From NCBI GenBank assembly GCA_003133225.1, contig PKWL01000095.1, positions 118,080 to 182,079 on the forward strand: a DNA stretch of 64,000 bases, in the 5' to 3' direction. A program made the position numbers and the translations under genes. Below are positions 54,847 to 63,756 of the stretch, one piece after another. The stretch comes from Janthinobacterium sp. GTDB taxonomy: Bacteria > Pseudomonadota > Gammaproteobacteria > Burkholderiales > Burkholderiaceae_D. Each line of letters opens with the position of its first letter. Position 1 is the stretch's first letter. Under the pieces are notes generated by a model, which did not search any database, was not told where the DNA came from, and saw only the letters and a list, made by a program, of their open reading frames with translations.

Positions 54847-57800
54847 CTTGGTTGTCCAGGTCTGCCGCCTCTTGCAATAATAAGTCTAAGCCATCGAGCA
54901 ATGCGGGATGCGCTTCTAGCCAATAGCAGCCGCGCGTCCCCGGATTGGCGATGCCGCGCAAAAACAGAAAAATGGCGCCCCCAAGCTGACGCCGCGGATC
55001 ATAGTGCGCGCCCAAGCGGGCCTGCAACAGGCGATGCAGGGCCAGCATGTAGAGCGCGCCCTGAATGTCGTAGCGATGCGCGGCCATGCCAAGTTCTAGC
55101 GCCTGTTTGTGATAAGCGGCATCGCCCGCGCCCAGCGAATTCGATTTATAGTCGAGCACCCAATACCGCCCTTCGTGCTCAAACACCAAATCGGCGAAGC
55201 CTTTCAGCATGCCGTGCAGTTGACGCCTTGGCAGCGCCGGGCGCGCCGTCTCGCCCAGCAGGTAACGGGTACACAAAGCGTCGAGCGGGGCCGTGCTCAG
55301 GCGTTCGCTGGGGAACCAGAATTCCATCTCCGGCAGCACCGCTTCGATCCCGGCCAAGGAGGTCCCCAACAAGGGTAACGGCGTGGTCGCAACGAGGCGC
55401 AACCAAGCGAGCGTATCCTCGCTCCGATGGCCCCATCCTGCGCGCTCGCAGCGCGTGCCCAGACGGCTCTCGAAATTGGCCTCATCGACGATCGAAAAAC
55501 CCTCGCTGCCCATCCATTCCAGCTGCTCATGCAGGAAATTCCCCGGTACCGCACCGCGCGGAAAACGGTGCCATGGCGCGCTCTCCGTACGCGCCGGAAC
55601 TTGCTCATCGCCGTCCTCGAGCAAGGTTTCCTCCTGCGCCCGCAGGGGAGCGCGGCTGGCCGGCGCCGGGCCGGCCGGCCGCGTCAATGAGGTGAAGCTG
55701 CCGACCGCCCAATCGCGCTCAAAGTGGCCTGAAAACAGGGCCGCCTCTTGCAGCGGCGGGTACTGCAAGAGGCGATTTTGCAGCGTCACGCGCTGCGGCG
55801 GCGCCAGGCTGCCGATGTCGATCGCGCTGCAATTGGCGCGCAATCGAGCCCAGCGCGGCGCCAATTCATCTTGCGTAATGGGCTCGCCGCCGCTCAATAA
55901 ATAGCCGAGCGCTGATTCGTGCAAGGTGTTTTCACCGGTCTTGCGGCCGGCCAGCGCCGCCACCCCCAGCCACAGAAAGTGACGGGCCCGGGTGAGCGCC
56001 ACGTACAGCAGGCGCAAATCCTCTTCTATGCGCGCCGCCTCCGCCATGGCCAGCGCGCTGTCGGACAATGCCAAGTCGATCTGAGGAATGCCGGCGTCAT
56101 CGGTAAATTCGACGAAGCTGCGGTTACGCCGCCCAAGCTTGCGCGCTGTGACCGCAAACGGCAGGTACACGAGCGGGTATTCGAGTCCCTTCGACTTGTG
56201 TACGGTCGCCACTTTGACCAGCTCGGCGTCACTCTCGAGACGCAGCACGCGCTCATCGCCGCCCTCGCCGGCGCCGGCGATCTGCTCGGCCAGCCAGCGG
56301 ATCAACGCTTGCTCGCCATGGAGCTGACGGCTGGCCGCTTGCAGCAGCTCGGCCAAATGCAACAAATTGGTCAGACAGCGCTCGCCGCCCGCCTCTTGCA
56401 GCAGGAGCGCCGGCAAGTTCAGCTCGTGGATGAAGCGGCGCAGCATGGCCAGCACGCCTTGACGCTGCCATACGCGGTGCAAACTCTTGAGCTGCTCAAC
56501 GCGCTTTTCCCATTCCATTTCATCCGACGAGAGTTGCGCCAGCTCGGCTAGCGCCATGCCGATGGTGGGCGTCGCAAACGCTGCCCGCGCCAAGGCGCCA
56601 TCCAGCGGATTGGCCAGCGCCTTGAGCCAGCGCAAGATATCGGCCGCTTCGTCGCTGTCGATAACCGATTCCTTGTCGGATAAATACACGCTCGCCACCT
56701 TGCGCTTTTGCAGCGCCTTGCGCACCGCCGCCGCTTCCAGGCGGTCGCGCACCAGCACGGCGATGTCGGCCGGCTGCAAACGGACGAAACCGTCCTCGCC
56801 GTCAAATCCGGCCTCTCGGTCATTTAGCAAAGCGACGATATGCTCGGCGCAGTGGTGCGCAAAGAACTCGCGGTAGCCTTCGGCCGTCATGGCGGCCACG
56901 CTGCTGCAGGCCACCGTCAATGCCGCAACCGGGCCGTCGGCATTGATCAGCGTTTGCGCCCGTCCCATCGCCTCCACCGCGGCGAACGGCAAGGGGTTGC
57001 TATCGCCCTTGCGAAAGCGGAAAGCGCCGCCGGCAAAGCCGGCATGGGCAGCGCTTCCTTCGGCGTGCAAAAACAAGTGGTTGACGGCATCGACCAAGGC
57101 GGCGGTCGAACGGTAATTGGTGCGCAGTTGATAATGGCGCTCTTCGGTGGCGGCGCGCGCGGCCAGATAGCTGTAAATGTCGGCGCCGCGGAAACCATAA
57201 ATCGACTGTTTCGGGTCGCCGATCAAAAACAGGCCGTGCGCCGCATCGTTGTCGGCCACCCGATACAAGGCATTGAAGATCTGGTACTGGTCGCGCGCCG
57301 TGTCCTGGAATTCGTCGACCATCGCCACCGGATATTGGTCCGTGATGCGCTGCCGCAAAGCCGCGCCGTTCTCTCCTAGCAAGGCACTTTTCAAGCGCTC
57401 TAGCATGTCGGCAAAGCCAAACTGGCGCGCACGGCGCTTTAGTTCCTCCATGCGGCGCGCAATCGTGATGGCGCCATGCCGGTACAATACGTGCGCCAGC
57501 GGGACCATTCGCGCCAAGTCTTCGGCCAAGGCGCCCACGGCGTCGAAATCATCTGGCACGTCGGCTGCGAACCCTTTGGCAAAAGCGTCGGCGATGCCGT
57601 CTGGCGTCAGGCGGCGCCAGCCAGTGTCGGAGATGTCGGGTTGCGCGGCAGCCCCGTCCAGGGCCCAGGAGCGCAACCCGGCAAACCATTTGACCAGCGT
57701 CTCGGGCTTCATCTTGTTGCCGTTGAAGCATTTGGGTGTGCGCTCGCGCTCGGCCGCGATCCACCGCTCCATGCGGTTGGCGCGTTCGAACCAGCCGTTT

Positions 57801-58510
57801 TTCAGTTCGATGAGCGTCGCGCTGCGCGCCTCTTGTTCGATAGCGATCAGGTCCGCTAGAGATTCATGCGGCGCCGCGGCCAACGCGGCGGCGCGTTTGA
57901 CCAGTTCTCGCACCGATTGTTTGAGCACACCGACGTCGGGCCAAATTGCCAATAGCGGCGCCAAGGCTAACGCATGGAGCGGATACACTTGCTGGCGCCA
58001 ATAGTCGTTGGCCGCATCCTCGAACAGAATGCGCTCGTCATTTACCAGTTTCTCGTCAAACAGGCTGCCGCTGTCGAACGCATGTTCCCGCAGCATGCGC
58101 TGGCACCAGGCGTCGATGGTGAAAATGGCCGCTTCGTCCATACTTTCGGCGGCCAGCATCAGGGCATGCGCGGCCTTTTGCTGTTGGCCCAGGCTTGGAT
58201 ACGATTCCAGCAGCGCATTCAGATACGCGTTGTCGCGCCGTTCCGGCTGCGCACGAAAATACGTGGCCGCTTCAATTAGCCCCTGGCGCACGCGATCGGA
58301 CAGTTCACGGGTGGCGGCGCGGGTAAAGGTCATGACCAGAATGGCCGCCGGCAGCAATGCTCGCTTGTATCCGTTTTCGCCGCCATGGCCAAGCACCAGC
58401 CGCACATAGAGGGCAGCGATGGTCCAGGTCTTGCCGGTGCCGGCGCTAGCTTCGATCAGGCGCGAGCCATGCAGGGGGAAAGTGACCGGATCGAGCAGTT
58501 GGCTACTCAT
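54836..58510 (-). CDS. recB: Exodeoxyribonuclease V subunit beta (RecB)
   Basis: The 1224-aa subunit is both a 3'-5' SF1A helicase and the nuclease of RecBCD. Walker A AGTGKT is at 23-28; Walker B and motif II are in MVDEFQDTARDQYQIF; FLIGDPKQSIYGFRGAD is motif III. The C-terminal nuclease motif WVLDYKSNSLG is intact, with Asp and Lys positions equivalent to E. coli Asp1080 and Lys1082, so cutting should be active. ATG 58510 overlaps the recC stop as ATGA. Together with RecC and RecD it repairs double-strand breaks and, if a Chi site exists here, loads RecA. Confidence 0.96.
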   Translation of the reverse strand: MSSQLLDPVTFPLHGSRLIEASAGTGKTWTIAALYVRLVLGHGGENGYKRALLPAAILVMTFTRAATRELSDRVRQGLIEAATYFRAQPERRDNAYLNALLESYPSLGQQQKAAHALMLAAESMDEAAIFTIDAWCQRMLREHAFDSGSLFDEKLVNDERILFEDAANDYWRQQVYPLHALALAPLLAIWPDVGVLKQSVRELVKRAAALAAAPHESLADLIAIEQEARSATLIELKNGWFERANRMERWIAAERERTPKCFNGNKMKPETLVKWFAGLRSWALDGAAAQPDISDTGWRRLTPDGIADAFAKGFAADVPDDFDAVGALAEDLARMVPLAHVLYRHGAITIARRMEELKRRARQFGFADMLERLKSALLGENGAALRQRITDQYPVAMVDEFQDTARDQYQIFNALYRVADNDAAHGLFLIGDPKQSIYGFRGADIYSYLAARAATEERHYQLRTNYRSTAALVDAVNHLFLHAEGSAAHAGFAGGAFRFRKGDSNPLPFAAVEAMGRAQTLINADGPVAALTVACSSVAAMTAEGYREFFAHHCAEHIVALLNDREAGFDGEDGFVRLQPADIAVLVRDRLEAAAVRKALQKRKVASVYLSDKESVIDSDEAADILRWLKALANPLDGALARAAFATPTIGMALAELAQLSSDEMEWEKRVEQLKSLHRVWQRQGVLAMLRRFIHELNLPALLLQEAGGERCLTNLLHLAELLQAASRQLHGEQALIRWLAEQIAGAGEGGDERVLRLESDAELVKVATVHKSKGLEYPLVYLPFAVTARKLGRRNRSFVEFTDDAGIPQIDLALSDSALAMAEAARIEEDLRLLYVALTRARHFLWLGVAALAGRKTGENTLHESALGYLLSGGEPITQDELAPRWARLRANCSAIDIGSLAPPQRVTLQNRLLQYPPLQEAALFSGHFERDWAVGSFTSLTRPAGPAPASRAPLRAQEETLLEDGDEQVPARTESAPWHRFPRGAVPGNFLHEQLEWMGSEGFSIVDEANFESRLGTRCERAGWGHRSEDTLAWLRLVATTPLPLLGTSLAGIEAVLPEMEFWFPSERLSTAPLDALCTRYLLGETARPALPRRQLHGMLKGFADLVFEHEGRYWVLDYKSNSLGAGDAAYHKQALELGMAAHRYDIQGALYMLALHRLLQARLGAHYDPRRQLGGAIFLFLRGIANPGTRGCYWLEAHPALLDGLDLLLQEAADLDNQDDD

Positions 58511-61500
58511 GGCGCGCCCGCGCCAATCGCTTCGATGGTGATGTCCTCGTCTAGCCAGGCGGCTAGGGGACCGTACAGTTCAAGCGAACAGTCGGGCCAC
58601 GCGTCTTCAGCCGACAAGGCGGCGAAATCGGGCCATAAGCGCGCCAGGCACAGCTCGGCGCGCTCGCCCGCCAGGTCGTAGCCGCCGTCGTACGTGGCGC
58701 GCGCATCCCCACCCCGGAACAACGCCAGCGCCGTTTTGCAGGCTGTCGGCAAAGGCTGGTTCATGCCTTCGCGCCACAGCGCGACGAGTGCGCCGAGGCT
58801 CTGGCCCGCTCGAACCGGGTCGAGCGGGCGCATTTTGACTATGGCGTCGCGCGCCACCAAAATACCGGTGACGGGATAGCTGAGCGCGGCTGCGGCCAGT
58901 TGGCGCAGCCACATCAAGATCAACTTGTCGCCGCGCGCCTTGCCGCTTTTGTCCGTTACCTTCGACGACATCTGCAACAGCCAGACCTTTTCATTTCCGT
59001 TGCTGCGCAGCTGATCGAGCCAGTCCTCGATGCGCAGGTCGCCATAATGCAGGTCGAGCGCCATCTTGTCGGCAGCCAGCGGATAGCGCTCGCCTAACGC
59101 TAGCCATGCGCTACGCACCGGCACACACGCCTCGACCAGTTGCTCCTGCCATTGCTGGCCGATGAGGCCGATTGGCAGCACGCCGGCGCGCGCCATGCGG
59201 TCGGCGCGCGCCATCAGGCTGGCGCGCACTTCCGCCAAGGGTTCTAGCAAGGCACCAGCGCCAAGCAGCGTATTCTCCAGAAAATAGCGTTCAAGGGCAT
59301 TTAGAGCGAACGGTTCCTCGTCCTCGCCCACCAGGGCCGCGTCGGCAAAGGTGACGCCGAGGCGGCGCTGAAAAAAATACTTCACGGGCTGGCGCATGAA
59401 GCTGGCCAATTCACCCAGCTTGAGGCGGAAATTAGCATCTTGCTCAAACGGCGGCAGCGTTGCGGCCCCGGCCCCGGCCCCGGCCCCGCTTGTGGCATGG
59501 GCGGCGCGCCATTCTCCTGCATAGGTGTACAAGCTGGCACCTTCGAAATATCGGCGGCTAAACGGCTGCAAGGCGTGTTCAGTCGTTAGCGACGCCAAAT
59601 CGAGGCTCCAGCCGGCCTTCAGGTAATCGCGCAGTTGCGCTACCAGCACGGACGGCGCCTGTTCACTGTTGTCACGCACATTGCGTCCGACCCAGCTGAT
59701 ATACAGTTTGTCACGCGCGGCCAGCACGGCTTCTAGCATCAGATAGCGGTCGTCGTCGCGGCGCGAGCGGTCGCCAGGACGGGCCATGCCGGACAAGGCC
59801 AGCAGGTCGAAATCGGCCTGGCGCGCGCGCCGCGGGAAATCGCTGTCGTTCATGCCGAGCAGACAAACGACGCGAAACGGCACGGCGCGCATCGGCATCA
59901 AGGTACAAAAGGTCACGCCACCAGAGACAAACTGGTGGTTCAACGTGGGCTCGTCCAAGGCGCCCAGCCACGCTTCGCGCAGCACGGCGAGCGGCACCTC
60001 TTCGTTGAACTGGGCGTTATCACAGGTCTCCAACCAGCCTTGCAGCGCCTCTTCCATGCGCGCCAAGGTCAAGCGGTCGCCCTCCTCTGTTGCCTTGAAA
60101 AACGCGGAGAGCATCAAACGCGCCTGCACGCCCCATTCGGGCGCGGTGCGCGAACGGGCCAGCACGGCGCGCCAGTGCATCAGGGCCTCGACCAGCTCGG
60201 CCAATGATCCACCCAGCGCCGCATCCAGTCCGCCCACTTCCGCGTACGGTTCGATTCCCGCAAAGCTGGCGCCATGGCCGCTCGCGTAACCGAGCAGCAT
60301 GCGCCGCAACCCGAAAATCCACGCGTTTTGCTCGCCGGCTGGACCCAGCCCTAAGCCGTCGCGATGGGCTTGATCGAGCCCCCAGCGCACGCCGGCACCT
60401 TCGATCCAGACGGCCAGCGTCGGCAGGTCCTGCTCGTCAAAACCGAAGCGCGCGGCCAGTGCCGGCACGTCGAGCAGATCGCGCACTTCGCTTTGGCGAC
60501 AGCGCTGCTGCGGCAGGCGCAATAGCCATTCGAGCGCCACCAGCAGCGGGTTGACGCTGCGATCCTTGACGTCGCCGATCTCGAACGGGATGAAGCGCAG
60601 GTCATCGCGCTTGTGCTGCCCGAAAACGGCATGGATCGCGGCCGTAAACGTGTCAATTTCCGGGACCATGACCACCACATCGCGCGGCCGCAAAAACGCC
60701 AGGTCGGCGTTGGCGAACATGGCTAGCAACTGGTCGTGCAGCACTTCGACTTCGCGCTGGACGTTGTGCGCGACCTGGAACTCAATGGAACGGTCGCCGC
60801 CATGCGGCGCCGTGAACGCGTGCTCTTCCAGCGGCAACAGGTCGCGGATCGCGCCTTGCACTTGCGCTAGCAGCGTGCCGCCATCGCCTTCGCTAAACAG
60901 GTCGATGCGCAGGTTGCCCAGACCTTCCGCGGCAATGCCGGCTTGATCGAATTCATCGAGCATACGGATAAAATCGCGCCCTTGGCGCCCCCAGCTGGCC
61001 AATAGTGGATGGCAAAGGGCGTGCATTTGTTCGAGCGGAATGGTCGCCAGATCGGCGCCATTCCTCTGCTTTTGGCGCTTGTGCGCGGCGCGCAACAGCT
61101 CGCGGCCATCGATGATGTCGCCCCAATAGAAGCGGCAGGGATTGGGCACGGCCAGCAGCACCTGGGCCTGCTGTGACAAGGCCGCCAGAGCTTGCAAGCT
61201 CTGGTATGGCAAGGCCGAGATTCCAAACAGCACGACGCGCCGCGGCAGGCGGCCGACCGGCTTGGCCCCGCTCAAAATGGCATGCAGGAATTCCTCATGG
61301 ATGGCAGCGCGGCCCAATCCGCGCTGGTGCTGCGGCACGCTGGCATTGACATCGCGCCACAATTGGGCCTGCCAGCGCTGATCCTGCCGTAGCGGCACCA
61401 CCTCGCCGCCAGCTTTGCGCACTTGGTCGCGGCCATCGGCCCAGTCGGCCAGCCAGTCAGATCGGTAAACCTGGTACTGGTCGAACAAATCGGCCAAGCG

Positions 61501-61908
61501 CTCGGCCAGCTGCAAACGGCGTTCCGCATCGCCATCGGACAAGAAATGGCGTAGGGGCGCATACACTGGCCCGGCTAGCAAGGTCGGCAGCAGTCGCATC
61601 AGGCGCCACGTGAGGGGCGCCTTGTCAAATGCGGAGCGGCTTGGCACGCGCTCGCGTCCCAGCATGGCGCGGTAGGTTTCCCACAAAAAACGTGCGGGCA
61701 AAGCGACGCGAGTCGCCGCGCATACGCCCATCTCCTCGGCCAGCGTAATCTTCAACCATTCGGCAATGCCGTTCGACTGCACCAGAAAAATCTCGGACTC
61801 GAGCGGCGCCGGCGGATTGTGGCGCAGCCATTCGAACACGGCGCTGCGCAACTGTTCCATCTGATTGCCGTGTAGGATAAGGAGACCGGGTGCCACGTTT
61901 GAATGCAT
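58507..61908 (-). CDS. recC: Exodeoxyribonuclease V subunit gamma (RecC)
   Basis: The 1133-aa scaffold of RecBCD holds a degenerate helicase fold that scans for Chi. GLLILHGNQMEQLRSAVFEW is the usual N-terminus; FPLGMNDSDFPR-type segment CLLGMNDSDFPRRARQ and LVQSNGIAEWLK are family features. Its length is close to E. coli RecC (1122 aa). An in-frame GGGGCC repeat (coding strand of 59464-59487) adds a Gly-Ala stretch, SGAGAGAGAATL, in a probable surface loop. It begins the recCBD operon, each gene overlapping the next. The unmatched Chi sequence of this group cannot be inferred here. Confidence 0.95.
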   Translation of the reverse strand: MHSNVAPGLLILHGNQMEQLRSAVFEWLRHNPPAPLESEIFLVQSNGIAEWLKITLAEEMGVCAATRVALPARFLWETYRAMLGRERVPSRSAFDKAPLTWRLMRLLPTLLAGPVYAPLRHFLSDGDAERRLQLAERLADLFDQYQVYRSDWLADWADGRDQVRKAGGEVVPLRQDQRWQAQLWRDVNASVPQHQRGLGRAAIHEEFLHAILSGAKPVGRLPRRVVLFGISALPYQSLQALAALSQQAQVLLAVPNPCRFYWGDIIDGRELLRAAHKRQKQRNGADLATIPLEQMHALCHPLLASWGRQGRDFIRMLDEFDQAGIAAEGLGNLRIDLFSEGDGGTLLAQVQGAIRDLLPLEEHAFTAPHGGDRSIEFQVAHNVQREVEVLHDQLLAMFANADLAFLRPRDVVVMVPEIDTFTAAIHAVFGQHKRDDLRFIPFEIGDVKDRSVNPLLVALEWLLRLPQQRCRQSEVRDLLDVPALAARFGFDEQDLPTLAVWIEGAGVRWGLDQAHRDGLGLGPAGEQNAWIFGLRRMLLGYASGHGASFAGIEPYAEVGGLDAALGGSLAELVEALMHWRAVLARSRTAPEWGVQARLMLSAFFKATEEGDRLTLARMEEALQGWLETCDNAQFNEEVPLAVLREAWLGALDEPTLNHQFVSGGVTFCTLMPMRAVPFRVVCLLGMNDSDFPRRARQADFDLLALSGMARPGDRSRRDDDRYLMLEAVLAARDKLYISWVGRNVRDNSEQAPSVLVAQLRDYLKAGWSLDLASLTTEHALQPFSRRYFEGASLYTYAGEWRAAHATSGAGAGAGAATLPPFEQDANFRLKLGELASFMRQPVKYFFQRRLGVTFADAALVGEDEEPFALNALERYFLENTLLGAGALLEPLAEVRASLMARADRMARAGVLPIGLIGQQWQEQLVEACVPVRSAWLALGERYPLAADKMALDLHYGDLRIEDWLDQLRSNGNEKVWLLQMSSKVTDKSGKARGDKLILMWLRQLAAAALSYPVTGILVARDAIVKMRPLDPVRAGQSLGALVALWREGMNQPLPTACKTALALFRGGDARATYDGGYDLAGERAELCLARLWPDFAALSAEDAWPDCSLELYGPLAAWLDEDITIEAIGAGAP
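59464..59487 (-). repeat. (GGGGCC)4 tandem repeat inside recC
   Basis: Four perfect copies of the hexamer on the recC coding strand, in frame, encode (Gly-Ala) pairs. Copy-number changes would keep the frame. The four G-runs can form a G-quadruplex in single-stranded DNA or RNA. Confidence 0.9.
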
Positions 61909-62364
61909 CGTATTCCATCAAATAAAGGCGCTGGCAAGGTATGATCGATATTCGCTGCCCTCGGCCGGGGTCGCTCACCATCAATTCTAAACCAATGTCG
62001 CCGTGCGAACCAGCTCGCAGCAGGCAGGCGGCGAGCAGCCTCAACTCTACGGAGCTGGCCATCAACGTGGACCTTGCGCGACTCTATCCGACCCAAAATG
62101 TGATTAATCGGTTGCAACAGGTCAAATTAATATACCGTAACAACGTTTTGCTTAATGCCTTTTCTCGTCAAGAGAGTATGGCCGCGCCCCGTACGCGCAG
62201 GTCTGTGCCAGCGCCTCGGGAGACGCTCGAGCTAGTGACAAAGGTGCTGCCCGGCATAGCTTGGGGGGGCAAGAAGTGAGACCGGTTGGTGAGACCGGTT
62301 GCGCTGCGCAGACCGGGGCGGGCGATGCAAACCACGCTTTGCCGGGCTTGGAGCCGGTCGCGAC
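61909..62364. other. 456 bp intergenic region upstream of recC
   Basis: No gene is recognised. A plus-strand frame of 112 codons (61941-62279) has no family resemblance. A perfect 13-bp tandem duplication, GTGAGACCGGTTG twice, covers 62276-62301. The recC promoter must lie here. Confidence 0.5.
62276..62301. repeat. Perfect 13-bp tandem duplication
   Basis: GTGAGACCGGTTG occurs at 62276-62288 and again at 62289-62301 with no gap. It also contains the palindromic ACCGGT. Origin by slippage is likely. Confidence 0.9.
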
Positions 62365-62988
62365 TTAGGCGGCCGCCGCGCTGGGCCGTTCTGCGATGCG
62401 GTCGCGGTAAGCCTGCAAATGCGCCATGCCCTCGGCGCCCGGATGAAATTTCATCAGGCCGCGTGCAAATTCAAGAGCGCAAAAGGCCGTGATGTCGGCG
62501 ATGGTAAAGCGCTCGCCCGCCACGTAAGGCTGACTGGAAAGACTCTGGTCGAGCCAACGCGCCACCTCGCGCATCTTCATGCCTTGTGAGCGGCCAAAAT
62601 CGGGAAACTGCGGCTGCTCCAATCCGGCCAGACCCGGATGGGTGTGGCGCACGCTGTTGGCGATGCTGGCAAATAGATGCAATTCCATGCGGCGGTCGGC
62701 CATCTCGATGAAGGCGCGCTCTTCAAAATCGACGCCCATCAGGTTCGGCTGCGGCTGCAAGCCTTCCAGATACGTGCAAATGGCGCGGCTCTCGCACAGG
62801 ATCCGACCGTCGTCAAGCTCGAGCGCTGGCACCCGGCACAATGGATTTTTGGCGCAGAAGGCCGGGCCCTTGTGCTCATTTGCCAGCAAATCGATGCTGA
62901 TTTGTTCAATGCCGCTGATCCCCTTTTCAGCGATGAACATCAGGACACGACGGGGATTTGGCGCGCGTGGGCTCGTGTATATTTTCAT
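62365..62988 (-). CDS. Glutathione S-transferase family protein
   Basis: The 207-aa protein has a thioredoxin-like GST N-domain (1-80, with KIYTSPRAPNPRRVLMF, cis-Pro in CRVPALELDDG and ESRAICTYLE) and an all-helical C-domain (about 90-200, GERFTIADITAFCALEF). A Ser or Thr near residue 5-6 could serve as the glutathione-activating residue. The class and substrate are unclear. It is transcribed alone. ATG 62988 is close to the start of a divergent, gene-free stretch. Confidence 0.9.
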   Translation of the reverse strand: MKIYTSPRAPNPRRVLMFIAEKGISGIEQISIDLLANEHKGPAFCAKNPLCRVPALELDDGRILCESRAICTYLEGLQPQPNLMGVDFEERAFIEMADRRMELHLFASIANSVRHTHPGLAGLEQPQFPDFGRSQGMKMREVARWLDQSLSSQPYVAGERFTIADITAFCALEFARGLMKFHPGAEGMAHLQAYRDRIAERPSAAAA

Positions 62989-63756
62989 GAATTAATCTTA
63001 TCAAATGAACGGCGGTTCAGGAGCTGGATTGATGCGGGACCGTGCGCGCCTTTCTTGCATTTGCGCGCATACGTGGCAAATTCTCGCATTTTTTCTTCGC
63101 CTGCGTTGTTGCAGATTGAAAAAGGCCGGATTAACGGCGCCACAGCCTGCTAGGCCTCACTGTCCAATCCATCCGGACCGACAGCGGCAACCCATAAATC
63201 CCATCCTCCATCGCCATGGGCATCGACAGTTTAGGATGGCCACCTGTGACGACTTTGCCCCACTGCTAACGCGGTTGCACTTGCAGCGCTAAAACTGGCG
63301 CAAGGATGGCAAACCAGCCGCGCCCATGGCCCCACATCGCATTTCGGATGTTCGGTCGGACCTGTAATCATCACGCTCAAAACGACAGCAGTAGGCGCAG
63401 TCATATTGACAATGTGACGAAAGAGTGCGCCCGACTCATCCAATGTGGGTTACCGCACAGACCGCTTCGCATGTTCCATGCACACTTCGTTGTCCCTGGG
63501 AAAGACAATGATGCGAGCCGATGGCAGATAGACGGACATGATCGCGGAACTTAGCGCTGAAACTTGCGAGACTTGTCGATGCCGAAAATCGCCATCTGGA
63601 ACACGGCTGGCCAATGAGGGTTGATCGGATTTTTGGCTAAAAAATATTCGCCATGGCTGCAAAGCAGGTCGATGGCGATGTCTGCGCAAGGGCGGAATCC
63701 GCAAGGATTCGGCCATTCGCCCGTAACTTGCGGGCTCACAAGAAGGGGAAATAAAA
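62989..63756. other. 768 bp intergenic region before the last lipoprotein gene
   Basis: No protein or tRNA gene is recognised in the first 700 bp. The last part forms the 5' leader of the lipoprotein gene at 63757, including the nested hairpin at 63685-63732. A moderate AT-rich stretch lies near 63620-63660. Confidence 0.5.
63685..63732 (+). promoter_or_regulatory. Nested hairpin in the 5' leader of the lipoprotein gene
   Basis: Three helices can stack. CGCAAG (63685-63690) pairs with CTTGCG (63727-63732); GGGCG (63690-63694) with CGCCC (63718-63722); and GAATCC (63695-63700) with GGATTC (63705-63710) across a GCAA tetraloop. It ends 24 bp before the start codon. A GNRA-capped nested stem in an untranslated leader suggests an RNA element; it does not match the c-di-GMP or other riboswitch consensus I know. 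Confidence 0.5.

Noticed and set aside
52900..61908. AddAB in place of RecBCD
   Set aside because: Three subunits in order RecC, RecB, RecD with a RecD helicase gene identify RecBCD, not the two-subunit AddAB.
63685..63732. c-di-GMP (GEMM) riboswitch in the lipoprotein leader
   Set aside because: The required GCA-CAGGGCAAACC and GACGCAAAGCC motifs are absent; only a nested hairpin is supported.
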